Shown here piece by piece: positions 24,463-33,215 of a DNA stretch of 33,733 nt. The notes beneath the pieces are model-generated. The model did not search any database. It was not told the origin of the DNA and saw nothing but the letters and a program-made list of their open reading frames with translations. The stretch lies in contig CAWUKT010000079.1 in NCBI GenBank assembly GCA_963923035.1, forward strand, positions 1-33,733. The letters run 5' to 3'. The translations under genes and the position numbers were made by a program. The first letter of the stretch is position 1; each line of letters starts with the position of its first letter. This DNA is from CAWUKT01 sp963923035 (GTDB taxonomy: Bacteria > Bacteroidota > Bacteroidia > J057 > JADKCL01).

Positions 24463-24527
24463 CCGGGCGAACCATGCCCAGTCCCAACCTTTCAAACTCA
24501 TTATTAACAATCCAATACACATTTATC

Positions 24528-25625
24528 ATGATTCAATCTACCAACCAAAAAGGCGCGATCACCCGCCCCGATTATGTCCCCCAGGCCGATTACGAGATGG
24601 CCCTGAAAGGCCTCGCCAAATTTAACCGCGACGAGGAAGACCGCCGGGTTCGCCTCCGCGAGCAGGTCCGCAGCCTCAACGAAAAGCTCGATCAGTCCCT
24701 CATGAACCTCCTCGGCAAGGAACTCTATACCAAATGGACCGCTTTCAAGGCCGAACTGCGGCAAGAGTCCCTGAAATGGCCGGTCGAGAAGGAGCCCTCT
24801 CCCAAATACAGCATCGGTGCCCGGGTGACGGAGTTCTTCAAGGCCAACAGGATGCCCGTCGAGAAGATGCAGGCACTGGCGATCGACCGACAGAAGACCT
24901 ACGACAAAATCATGGATGAATTCTACGGCCCGAAGGGAGAATTGAAGAAGGAAAAGGAAGTGGACATGGGCAGCGTGGTTCCCAAAAGCAATGCCTGTCG
25001 CCCCCAGCAGTACAAATACCCCTGGCATTGGAACCAGCACGGCTACAGCGCCAACTGGAATGATTACCAGGTGTTGCGGGATCACCAGATCAACGGCCAG
25101 ACCGGTCTGATCACGTCCGAACTGAACGCGATCATCACCCACGGTGACAACTACGACGAGGCGTTCGCCACGCAGCATGCCCAGCATGGCACCTGGGTCC
25201 ACACCGGGCAAGGTGGGATTCTGACGGCGTATATCCTGGTTGAGAGCTTGCAGGACCAGCACAAGGTCCTCGCCTTTGACGAGGAGTGGGAATACTCCTG
25301 GATGAATTCCCGGACCCGGAGCGACATCATGTTCCACGTGATCCACCCGAACGTGACGGGCTATGCGCGTACCAAGATGAGCGAGTTCCGCCTCAGCCTG
25401 AACGACAGTGGCCATTCCCACTACTACAACCGCAGCTTCCTCGATTACGGTTCCTTTCACTGGGCCATCCTCAACAGCCGCGGTCCCCTCCCCGCCAACC
25501 AGTGGGTCTTCGTCCGCTTCGGCTCGGCTCTGACCCTCGATGTGACCTCCAATGATTTCAAGGTCAACTCCAAGATCAAAGCGGCCTGGAACATCAAAAC
25601 CCTGTTCATCCTCTGCAATGCGTAG
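24528..25625 (+). CDS. Uncharacterised cytoplasmic-type protein with N-terminal coiled coil
   Basis: A 365-residue protein. I start it at the ATG at 24528 (MIQSTNQKGAITRPDYVPQ); an in-frame ATG at 24474 would prepend residues unlike a normal N-terminus. There is no signal peptide. Residues 20-140 are charged helix, partly coiled coil (RRVRLREQVRSLNEKLDQSL, KMQALAIDRQKTYDKIMDEF). From about 165 onward the sequence changes to a Trp/His/Tyr-rich, beta-type domain (YKYPWHWNQHGYSANWNDYQ, GTWVHTGQGGILTAYILVES, GSFHWAILNSRGPLPANQWV). The fold is not recognised. A helical stalk plus aromatic beta-domain resembles some binding or shell proteins, but that is speculation. Confidence 0.72.
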   Translation: MIQSTNQKGAITRPDYVPQADYEMALKGLAKFNRDEEDRRVRLREQVRSLNEKLDQSLMNLLGKELYTKWTAFKAELRQESLKWPVEKEPSPKYSIGARVTEFFKANRMPVEKMQALAIDRQKTYDKIMDEFYGPKGELKKEKEVDMGSVVPKSNACRPQQYKYPWHWNQHGYSANWNDYQVLRDHQINGQTGLITSELNAIITHGDNYDEAFATQHAQHGTWVHTGQGGILTAYILVESLQDQHKVLAFDEEWEYSWMNSRTRSDIMFHVIHPNVTGYARTKMSEFRLSLNDSGHSHYYNRSFLDYGSFHWAILNSRGPLPANQWVFVRFGSALTLDVTSNDFKVNSKIKAAWNIKTLFILCNA

Positions 25626-25637
25626 CGAACTGGATTG

Positions 25638-25660
25638 ATGTCCCTCCGTGGGAACATTTT
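25638..25660 (+). terminator. Weak intrinsic terminator after the coiled-coil gene
   Basis: ATGTCCC pairs with GGGAACAT around a 5-base loop with one bulged A. Four T residues follow. It begins 12 bases after the stop at 25625. The stem is short, so this is tentative. Confidence 0.45.
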
Positions 25661-25812
25661 GAAGTCATTTGGGCTTCTGGCTGTACCTGGTTTGGGTGCA
25701 GCCATTTTGGGTTTGGGGGGAATACGTCTTGAGAGGGATCTAAATCCTCAGCTTATCGGGAAATTCCTCTTCTTCCATGGCATTTCCATCCCCCCTCCTA
25801 TTCTCACTTCCC

Positions 25813-28800
25813 TCAACTCTCCCTTCGTTCCTGTTTCCGCTCTTCCCGTCGCTTCTTCTTGTCCCGCTTGTCTTTCCCCAGGCCAATCTTGTAGTCATCC
25901 GGGTTCCCGGTGATCTTGATGTTGAGGTAGCGGGTGCGCTTGGATTCGTCTTTGAAGATAATTTCGTCTTCCTCCGCGGCTGCGTCGGCGGCGGCATCGG
26001 CTTCCTTCTTGTCCTTCTTCCCGAACAGCTTTTGCTTGGCGACGCCGGTGACCATCTTGAAGGGGACGCGGACATAGTATTCCATGTCGTAGTCGCCACT
26101 CGCCTTTTGGGAGCCGGAGAAATCCATGTGGCCCAGGGTCGTGTTCAAGGTCATGTTGGGGATGTTCAGGATGCCGTCGTTCAGGTCCAGCTTGTTGCGC
26201 AGGGAGTCGAAACGCACGGAGGTCAGGTTCTTGTCGCCGAAATAGTCGGACAAGGCCAGAACCGGCGCATAATTTTCCAGGCGGCCGTTCAGGACTTCGA
26301 CATCCATGTGGATTTCGGAATCGTCAATCTTCGGTACGAGGTCCGGGTGGACGTGGATATGCCCGGTGATGGTGCCCGACAGGCGTCCGTGCAGATTTTC
26401 GGCGACGATCTCATCCTGGCCAAAGTTGTCAAACTTGAGGAGCAACTGGTCGAGGTCCACGCCGGTCAACTTGATCACCGGATCGAAGTAGATCAGGTCG
26501 CGGTTCCGGCCGTCGAAGGCGCCGGTAATGTCCCAATGCCCGCCGGCCACATCCATGTCCAATTGGTCGATGCGGATGTGGTGGTCCCGCTCGGTCCGCA
26601 TGCGGGTCTCCAGGTTCTGGATCAGGTATTTGTGGTAGTTCAGGCGGTCCACTTCCACGTCGATGGTCATGGGGCTGAAGGGCAAATCGTAAATGTTGAA
26701 GCCGGCTTCGTGGTCCACGGTCGTGGTGTCTCCCGCGGGAGGCGGATTGTAATTGGACAGCTCGTCCAGGTCCAGGCGGGCCGCATACAAGCCCAGGTGA
26801 TTGTCCCGCTTCCGCACCGCCTCGTCGTCGCCCAGGTAATAATTCAGGTCCAGTCGAAAGTCACTCTCCCCAATCTTACCCCGCAGGGTATCGATTTGGA
26901 CATGGTCGTCCTCGTAGTGCACCCGGCCATTGAAATCGCGGAATTTCAGCGGATGCACCTTCATTTTGGCATCTACTTCCGTCAATCTCAAATCGGCACT
27001 TTGGAAGGCCTGCTGAAAATGCAGATCGGCGACGCCATGAATCTTCAACTCGTCCAATTCCTCGTGGCGGTAGTCCTCCGGGACATAGTTTTCGCCGTTG
27101 TAGGAAAACAGGTCTTCCAGGCGGAGGTGATCGGAAGCGAGGTCGAATTCGATCCGGGTGTCTCCCAGCAGGGTATCGGCCAACCAAAAGCCGTAATCGT
27201 GGAGCTTGCCGGTGAAATGGAAATCGCTTTTGTCGATCATTCCGGAGAAATCAACAATGCCCAAATCGTTCTCCTCGACGAAGATGTCGGCGTGGAAATC
27301 GTGGAGGGTATGGGGATAGTTGTCGAGCTTGGCATAGAAATCCTCGATGAAAAACTCTCCCTCGGGCAGGTATTTGGATTCGGTGAATGAGCGGGCACTA
27401 CTCTTGAAATCGAGCTTCATTTTGAAGTCCCGGAGCTTCTCGTTGAAGCCTTTCCCGCCGGTCGAATCTCCCGGTTCCGCTAGTTTCTTCGGGAGAAGTT
27501 CCTCGAAGTCAATCAGGTTGGAACTCAGGTTGAGCCGGCAGTCGATCACTTCGTCGGAGTGGTGGAGGATGGCGGGCAAATCGCTCACCGAACCATCCAG
27601 ATGAATATCAGAGTTGCCAACTTTCGCATCGACATAGTCGATCTCGGCTTTGTGCCCGTCCATGTGGACCTTGGCATTGACGGAATTGATTTCCGGATAA
27701 TCGGCCCCCGCTTTGAAGCTCAAATCTGTGACGGTCAACTTGCTCTCGTAGGATTCGTTGAGCTTGGAGATGCTCTTTTCGGGCTGGGAAAGATCGATGA
27801 TGTCGTGGAATTTCATCGTCAGCACCACCTTCCCGCTCAAATCTTCCAGGTCCCGGAAGTTGAAGAACTTGGCCAGGAAGTCCAAAGAGAAATCGGAATT
27901 GAGGTCCATGTCGATTTCGGGTGACTCAAAATTCCGAACGGCTACGTTTCCATCGAAATAGCCGGCCTCGGGCACGGCATGGAAGTTTTGGATGGAGAAT
28001 TCCATCGCGGACAGGTCGTGTTTTTCGTTCAGGGTATTGGAAAAGTGTCCTTTGAAGGCCATTTCATTGACCTTTTTATCGTTGCGGGGATTCTTGAAGA
28101 AGGCCTGTTCGCAGCCGAAATCGACCCGCACCGCGGGCAATCCTCCCTGGGCCCTGCCTTTGACATTTGCCTCGAACAATATCTCTCCCGCATTCTCATA
28201 GGACTCCAGCACCGGAATCAATTCTTCGGGCGCAAAGGCAATAAAAAGGTCAAAATTTGGCTTGTTCCCGTGGATGTAAAAGTCCGTGTTGAGGCTGTCC
28301 TTGATGTCCACAGTGCCATCAATTTTGAACTCCGCATGCTCCAATTCCATCTTGGACGGCGCAATGGTCAGGACCTGGCTCTCCTTCTGGTAGTCCAGAT
28401 CGGTGTCCAGGAAAAAATGCTTGTGGCGGATCACCGTGGTATCTCCACCGTTGATCACATTCATCAAGAACCGCCCCTCCAATTCGATGCCCACCACCTC
28501 AGCACTGGTTTCAAAGGCCGCCTTCGCCTCGTTGACATAGGCCTCGATGTCGAGCTCGGTCGCTTCGTTGTATTTGTGGATGTCGAGGTGCTTGGCCTCG
28601 ATGGATTTCAGGTGGAGGTTAAACTCCTCGGCGACGTCCTTGGCCTTGATGTCCTTGGGACTGGCCAGGGCGTTGGCCACGTTGAGGGAGCCGTCTTCGT
28701 GGAGGATCAAATCCATCCGACCGTGTTCCGCCCGGATGAAATCGATGTCCAAATCTCCGCTGATGATGGTCCAGAGGTTGAATCCAATATAGGCGTCCTG

Positions 28801-29079
28801 CACATCCACAATGGGACTGATGTCGTGTTTGTCTTTGCCCTCCCAAATCTTCAATCCCACCAGGTCAACGGTGATATGGGGAAAATTGGTGAAGGGGGAA
28901 ACATAGGACTCGGAGATTTCGATCTCCCCGACGAAATCCTCATTGAAGGTATCCAACAAGTGTTCCACGGCCTCTTCTTGCTTCCAATAGACAAGAATGA
29001 TGGCAGTTGCCATGAGCAAGGTGGGCAGGAGGACGGTGATCAGGCCAAGTCTGATCCAAAATTTTCTCTTCTTCAACAT
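25813..29079 (-). CDS. AsmA-family membrane-anchored protein (large periplasmic lipid-transfer-like)
   Basis: A 1088-residue protein with one N-terminal membrane helix (residues about 9-31, IRLGLITVLLPTLLMATAII) after a basic MLKKRK. The rest would lie in the periplasm. The N-terminal part is typical of AsmA (YVSPFTNFPHITVDLVGLKI, DLDIDFIRAEHGRMDLILHE, DGSLNVANAL). Then come several hundred residues of alternating short beta strands (IDGTVDIKD, LDLNSDFSLD), as in the repeating groove of AsmA/TamB/YhdP proteins, which are thought to move phospholipids between inner and outer membranes. The C-terminus ends in a very basic tail (KDKRDKKKRREERKQERR), unusual for the family. It follows the acyl-CoA synthetase gene on the same strand after 160 bases. 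Family assignment is good; exact role is inferred. Confidence 0.85.
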   Translation of the reverse strand: MLKKRKFWIRLGLITVLLPTLLMATAIILVYWKQEEAVEHLLDTFNEDFVGEIEISESYVSPFTNFPHITVDLVGLKIWEGKDKHDISPIVDVQDAYIGFNLWTIISGDLDIDFIRAEHGRMDLILHEDGSLNVANALASPKDIKAKDVAEEFNLHLKSIEAKHLDIHKYNEATELDIEAYVNEAKAAFETSAEVVGIELEGRFLMNVINGGDTTVIRHKHFFLDTDLDYQKESQVLTIAPSKMELEHAEFKIDGTVDIKDSLNTDFYIHGNKPNFDLFIAFAPEELIPVLESYENAGEILFEANVKGRAQGGLPAVRVDFGCEQAFFKNPRNDKKVNEMAFKGHFSNTLNEKHDLSAMEFSIQNFHAVPEAGYFDGNVAVRNFESPEIDMDLNSDFSLDFLAKFFNFRDLEDLSGKVVLTMKFHDIIDLSQPEKSISKLNESYESKLTVTDLSFKAGADYPEINSVNAKVHMDGHKAEIDYVDAKVGNSDIHLDGSVSDLPAILHHSDEVIDCRLNLSSNLIDFEELLPKKLAEPGDSTGGKGFNEKLRDFKMKLDFKSSARSFTESKYLPEGEFFIEDFYAKLDNYPHTLHDFHADIFVEENDLGIVDFSGMIDKSDFHFTGKLHDYGFWLADTLLGDTRIEFDLASDHLRLEDLFSYNGENYVPEDYRHEELDELKIHGVADLHFQQAFQSADLRLTEVDAKMKVHPLKFRDFNGRVHYEDDHVQIDTLRGKIGESDFRLDLNYYLGDDEAVRKRDNHLGLYAARLDLDELSNYNPPPAGDTTTVDHEAGFNIYDLPFSPMTIDVEVDRLNYHKYLIQNLETRMRTERDHHIRIDQLDMDVAGGHWDITGAFDGRNRDLIYFDPVIKLTGVDLDQLLLKFDNFGQDEIVAENLHGRLSGTITGHIHVHPDLVPKIDDSEIHMDVEVLNGRLENYAPVLALSDYFGDKNLTSVRFDSLRNKLDLNDGILNIPNMTLNTTLGHMDFSGSQKASGDYDMEYYVRVPFKMVTGVAKQKLFGKKDKKEADAAADAAAEEDEIIFKDESKRTRYLNIKITGNPDDYKIGLGKDKRDKKKRREERKQERRES

Positions 29080-29239
29080 GGGGGGCAGGACAGGGCTTAG
29101 TTTACAGAATAAATTGAACTCCGTTGGCTAGTCAATATTACGAAAAAAGTCAGTTCAATATTGAAGCCGCCGCGATCCTGCTGCTTTTTCCCCGAAAGGG
29201 GGAGTTTTATGTCTCCTGTAAGCCTCGGGCCAGGCGCCT

Positions 29240-31135
29240 TCAGGTGAATCGTCCAATTTTCTTTGATTTGACCAATTCCTCCAGCTCTCCCAATACACTC
29301 ATGTCCTCAATGGTGGAAGGCGGATTAAAAGGTTGTTGGTCGGTGATCTTCCGCATTATTTTTCGGAGAATCTTTCCCGAGCGGGTTTTGGGGAGCTTTT
29401 GGGTCACCACTGCTCGCTTGAAGGACGCCACCGCCCCGATTTTTTCCCGGACCATCAAGGTGATTTCTTTTTCCAACTCCTCTTCCGCCGCTTCACAATC
29501 CGATTTCAGCACCAGAAAGCCCACCGGAATCTGCCCCTTCAATTCGTTGTACACCCCAATGACCGCGCACTCCGCCACCGCATCGTGGGAAGCGACGACC
29601 TCCTCCATCTCCGCCGTCGACAGGCGATGGCCCGCAACATTGATGACGTCGTCGATCCGGCCGGTGATGAAAAAATAGCCGTCCTCTTCCCGGTAGCCCC
29701 CATCGCCAGAAAAATAATAGCCTTTAAAGTGGGACAAATAGGAGCCCTTAAAGCGCGGGGTATCTTGCCACAGAGTGGGCAAACAACCGGGGGGCAGGGG
29801 GAGCTTGACGGCAACCGATCCCTCCTGATTGGCGGGTAAGGGCTGACCATCGGCGTCCAAAATCTGAATGTCAAAGCCAAAAACCGGGAAAGATGCCGAC
29901 CCTGGCTTGGTGGCGCTCAATTCGATGCCCGCCAAATTTGCCAACATGGGAGATCCCGATTCCGTCTGCCACCAATGATCGATGACCGGTACCTGCGCCA
30001 GCTCCTTCAGCCAGTGGTAGGTGGATTCATCGGTCCTTTCTCCCGCCAGAAAGATGTATTTCAAGCTGGAGAGGTCGTATTTCTTTTTGAATGTTCCCTG
30101 CGCATCTTCCTTGCGGATGGCCCGGAAGGCTGTCGGGGCCGTAAACAGCACATTCACACCGTACTCTTCAATGATCCGCCAAAAAGTTCCGGCATCCGGG
30201 GTCTTGATCGGTTTGCCCTCGAATAGAATGGTGGTGCAGCCGTGGATCAAGGGTGCATATACAATATAGGAATGGCCCACGACCCAGCCGATGTCAGAGG
30301 CCGCCCAGTATACATCGCCCGGTTGGGTATCGTAGACCCATTTCAGGCTGTTTTTCAAGGCCACTGCATGCCCGCCATTCTCCCGCACCACGCCTTTCGG
30401 CTTGCCGGTGGTCCCGGAAGTGTACAAAATGTAGAGCGGGTCGTTGGCGTCGACTTCCACGTAAGCAGCGGGGGCCGCGGACTCCATCAAAGTTTCCCAA
30501 TCGTGGTCCCGGCCGGCGGTCAATTCCGTCGGGATGATGTCCCGTTGGAATACGACACAGGTGTCGACCTGGTGGTCCGCTTGCTCAATGGCCGCATTGA
30601 CGATGGGCATATAGGGAATCAGACGGGTAATTTCTTTGCCACCCGAAGCGGTCAGGAGCACCTTGGGTTTCGAATCATCGATCCGATTCGCCAGTTCGTG
30701 GGCCGCGAAGCCGCCGAAAACCACGGAGTGGATGGCGCCCAATCGGGCACACGCCAGCATTGCAATGACGGCCTCGGGAATCATCGGCATGTAAATGACA
30801 ACCCGGTCCCCTTTTTCGATCCCCAACGACTTCAATACCCCCGCGAACCGAGCCACTTGTTCCAACAATTCGGAATAGGTAAACTTCGCCTTCTTCCCCG
30901 TCACCGGAGAGTCGTAGATGAGCGCCAATTGATCGCCTCGCCCCTGCTTGACATGGTAGTCCAAGGCCAGGTAGCAAGTGTTCATTTTCCCTCCCTTGTA
31001 CCAGCGAAACAGGTCTTCCTTATCCTTCCAGAGGATTTCGGAGGGAAACGTAAACCAGTCCAATTCCTCGGCCTGTTGCTTCCAAAACGATTCCGGATGC
31101 CGGAGACTCTGCTCATACAGTGACGGGTAGCCCAT
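29240..31135 (-). CDS. prpE: Propionyl-CoA synthetase-type acyl-CoA ligase (PrpE/ACSS3-like)
   Basis: A 631-residue cytoplasmic adenylate-forming enzyme: carboxylate + ATP + CoA give acyl-CoA + AMP + PPi, with propionate as likely substrate. The ACS N-terminal domain is present (YEQSLRHPESFWKQQAEELD). The P-loop YTSGTTGKPKGVVREN lies at 238-253; the following ENGGHAVAL and WAASDIGWVVGHSYIVYAPL, DHWWQTESGSP and GRIDDVINVAGHRLST match the PrpE/ACSS3 group better than acetate-specific Acs. K588 in LPKTRSGKILR is the catalytic lysine, whose equivalent in Salmonella PrpE (K592) is acetylated to switch the enzyme off. No 2-methylcitrate genes are nearby. Acetate specificity cannot be fully excluded. 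It starts at the ATG at 31133-31135. Confidence 0.9.
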   Translation of the reverse strand: MGYPSLYEQSLRHPESFWKQQAEELDWFTFPSEILWKDKEDLFRWYKGGKMNTCYLALDYHVKQGRGDQLALIYDSPVTGKKAKFTYSELLEQVARFAGVLKSLGIEKGDRVVIYMPMIPEAVIAMLACARLGAIHSVVFGGFAAHELANRIDDSKPKVLLTASGGKEITRLIPYMPIVNAAIEQADHQVDTCVVFQRDIIPTELTAGRDHDWETLMESAAPAAYVEVDANDPLYILYTSGTTGKPKGVVRENGGHAVALKNSLKWVYDTQPGDVYWAASDIGWVVGHSYIVYAPLIHGCTTILFEGKPIKTPDAGTFWRIIEEYGVNVLFTAPTAFRAIRKEDAQGTFKKKYDLSSLKYIFLAGERTDESTYHWLKELAQVPVIDHWWQTESGSPMLANLAGIELSATKPGSASFPVFGFDIQILDADGQPLPANQEGSVAVKLPLPPGCLPTLWQDTPRFKGSYLSHFKGYYFSGDGGYREEDGYFFITGRIDDVINVAGHRLSTAEMEEVVASHDAVAECAVIGVYNELKGQIPVGFLVLKSDCEAAEEELEKEITLMVREKIGAVASFKRAVVTQKLPKTRSGKILRKIMRKITDQQPFNPPSTIEDMSVLGELEELVKSKKIGRFT

Positions 31136-31346
31136 GATAGTGGTGGATTTCGGTTCAGATCAAAACTTCCCTGAATATAGTGGTGGCTCGGGGAATGCAA
31201 CCTAACAAAAATCATGCTGGGGGCTGAGGAAGGGCTTTGGAGGGAGGAATCTTTCTTCAATCCATCAAGTTCTCGCCCCCCTTGGTAGGAGCACCACCGA
31301 GTGTATACTTATTTTGAAGTCCTGGATACGCTATCCTTAATAGCAA

Positions 31347-33215
31347 TCAATCTGAAAAAACCTTCTGTCCATCAAGACCCTTCTCTAATTTTTTAAGAAT
31401 GTATCTATTCAATTGACGTATTAAAAAAGGAACCAGCCAAGGAACAACGAGTATTATGAAAGGTAATAAAGTGAGGAAAACAACCGGAAGTGCAAAGATC
31501 AGGATCAACGCAATTCTGATTTTATTCCTTAACCCTCCTTTTGAGTCGTGCTCGTTTGAAGCCGTTTTTCGAGGAATGGAGAGTAAGTCTTTAAATAAGA
31601 GCCTGGACAGCACTCCTTTGGTCCTCCTTCGTATTAATTTCCTAAGCTCCGGTGTGAATACTTCTGACTTCTGAATTTGGGGATAATCCGGAACGCCATT
31701 TCCTTCTTTGATCGTCAAGCCAGGGTCACCAAACTCCCTCATATCCAAAATAACAGGAAGTGCCCTTCCTTCTTTTCTTTTGGTTCTCTTGTAAAATTCC
31801 TTCTTGAACTTTTCCGACCATTTGTATTCTTCAGGCAAGGCAGCCGCTTTTGGTTCTTGAGAATAAAACCAACGCAAGTAATTCTGACAGTTTTTCATAC
31901 CCAACTTATAGTCATGTATTCTAAACTGATGATGAAAGAAACCAGCAAAACCGTCAATTGCCTCAGTTGCAATAGGCGGTTTTGCCTCATTCCTTTTCTC
32001 TTGACCATCCAATAAGACATATTCAAATCGTGTCGGCCAAATCATCCCTCTTTTCGGTCCCTTAGATTCTTCGGTAAATAACTCTTTAATATCGTTCTCT
32101 TTAAATCGTACTTGATTCCTGAGCGTCGTGTACAATCCACCCACAATGTCAAGTAATGAATCCTTTTTTTCCAAATCCTCTCTGGACAATTCTTCCGAAG
32201 AACTTGGAAAAGGGTCAATCATAAGCAGTTTTTTTGCAACTGCCTCACCATGGCCAAAATCTTTCATGATCCGCAAGGCTTCTCCAATCGGTTCATTGTT
32301 TGTCATTCCGCCATCTACTGCCTGAAACTCAAAGATGTCAGGAACTTGTGGAGTAATGCTATCAGTTTGGAAGATCTTCTTTAAGTTGATCTCGATGTAC
32401 TCCTTCTCTATCTCCGAGAGATAGACACTCCGTAAACCAATCGGAAAGGCACCGCTGGCCCTTGCACACCTCAAAAAGTTATCAATATCATTGTCGGATT
32501 TGAAGTCAAGAGAGTATTTACCTTTGTCTTCATTGGAATGACCTCTCTTGAAGTGGGCGTAAGCCTTGTGATAAGTCATTCTGTGAGCGCGCTCTTCACC
32601 GAAGGAAAGATCAACCGGAATACCTCTGAGGTTACTCAGCGTCATTAAAACTTCCAGTTTGGAATTTACAAATGCGGGAAGTTCATTGCCTCCGGTCTTC
32701 TTTAAAATTTTCTTTAATTCATCGACAACGTCTTCGATAAGTTTCGCGTTGATCAAAGACTTTACCTTTTCACTGTCTTTCCCCGAAATATCACTGGTAG
32801 AGAATAATTTGGTGGCTAGCAAACCATCTACCTTATCTTCTGGCAACCTTATGAGATAATTGACCCAAGTTTGGTATAAAAGATTCCTTTCAGCCTCAAT
32901 CTCAATACTTACGGACTTGCCTTCCCTTTTTACTTCACTTTCAAATTTTCTAGATAACAAGGCCAGTAGGGCCACTGCAGCGTTCATACTTCCTGCAGAC
33001 GCGCCTGCAATCACGTCGATCATGATACTTGGCTTCGGAATCTCTAGTCTATCCGCAGGATCTTTCCTCTGATCTTCAACGTATGCCTCCTCCCACATAC
33101 GAAGAGTATTGAAGAGATAGTCCAGGGCACCGGCGGTAAAACACCCAGCTGTCACAGCACCGGCCAAAATCAATCCAATCCTGATGGGTCTTTTGATTTC
33201 TGATTCATTGTTCAT
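31347..33215 (-). CDS. Patatin-like phospholipase with C-terminal membrane hairpin
   Basis: A 622-residue protein predicted to hydrolyse acyl chains from phospholipids through a Ser-Asp dyad. The nucleophile is S73 in IAGASAGSMNA (GxSxG) and the partner is D301 in AVDGGMTNNEP. The oxyanion-hole loop is AGAVTAGCFTAG, a departure from the usual GGGxRG. CARASGAFP at 250-258 is the usual patatin helix. Residues about 566-598 form two hydrophobic spans (IALILIFALPVVFLTLLPF, IILVVPWLVPFLI), so the C-terminus is membrane-inserted with a basic end. The gene is clearly more A+T-rich than the rest of the window, suggesting transfer. The ATG at 33213-33215 is the first Met, but the frame stays open 55 codons further upstream. 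Enzyme class is clear; physiological role is not. Confidence 0.88.
   Translation of the reverse strand: MNNESEIKRPIRIGLILAGAVTAGCFTAGALDYLFNTLRMWEEAYVEDQRKDPADRLEIPKPSIMIDVIAGASAGSMNAAVALLALLSRKFESEVKREGKSVSIEIEAERNLLYQTWVNYLIRLPEDKVDGLLATKLFSTSDISGKDSEKVKSLINAKLIEDVVDELKKILKKTGGNELPAFVNSKLEVLMTLSNLRGIPVDLSFGEERAHRMTYHKAYAHFKRGHSNEDKGKYSLDFKSDNDIDNFLRCARASGAFPIGLRSVYLSEIEKEYIEINLKKIFQTDSITPQVPDIFEFQAVDGGMTNNEPIGEALRIMKDFGHGEAVAKKLLMIDPFPSSSEELSREDLEKKDSLLDIVGGLYTTLRNQVRFKENDIKELFTEESKGPKRGMIWPTRFEYVLLDGQEKRNEAKPPIATEAIDGFAGFFHHQFRIHDYKLGMKNCQNYLRWFYSQEPKAAALPEEYKWSEKFKKEFYKRTKRKEGRALPVILDMREFGDPGLTIKEGNGVPDYPQIQKSEVFTPELRKLIRRRTKGVLSRLLFKDLLSIPRKTASNEHDSKGGLRNKIRIALILIFALPVVFLTLLPFIILVVPWLVPFLIRQLNRYILKKLEKGLDGQKVFSD

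Noticed and set aside
25777..27390. Long open frame on the plus strand (over 500 codons)
   Set aside because: It lies antisense to the AsmA-like gene and only mirrors its codon bias; its translation is Val/Gln/Asp-rich with no domain or sensible N-terminus.
29189..29203. Hairpin TCCCC-GAAA-GGGGGA with flanking A/T runs
   Set aside because: The T run is on the plus strand, where no gene ends nearby; for the minus-strand acyl-CoA synthetase gene it is followed by A residues, so it cannot be its terminator.
31324..31336. GGATACGCTATCC short palindrome downstream of the patatin gene, considered as terminator
   Set aside because: Only five base pairs with a three-base loop and no T run on the minus strand.
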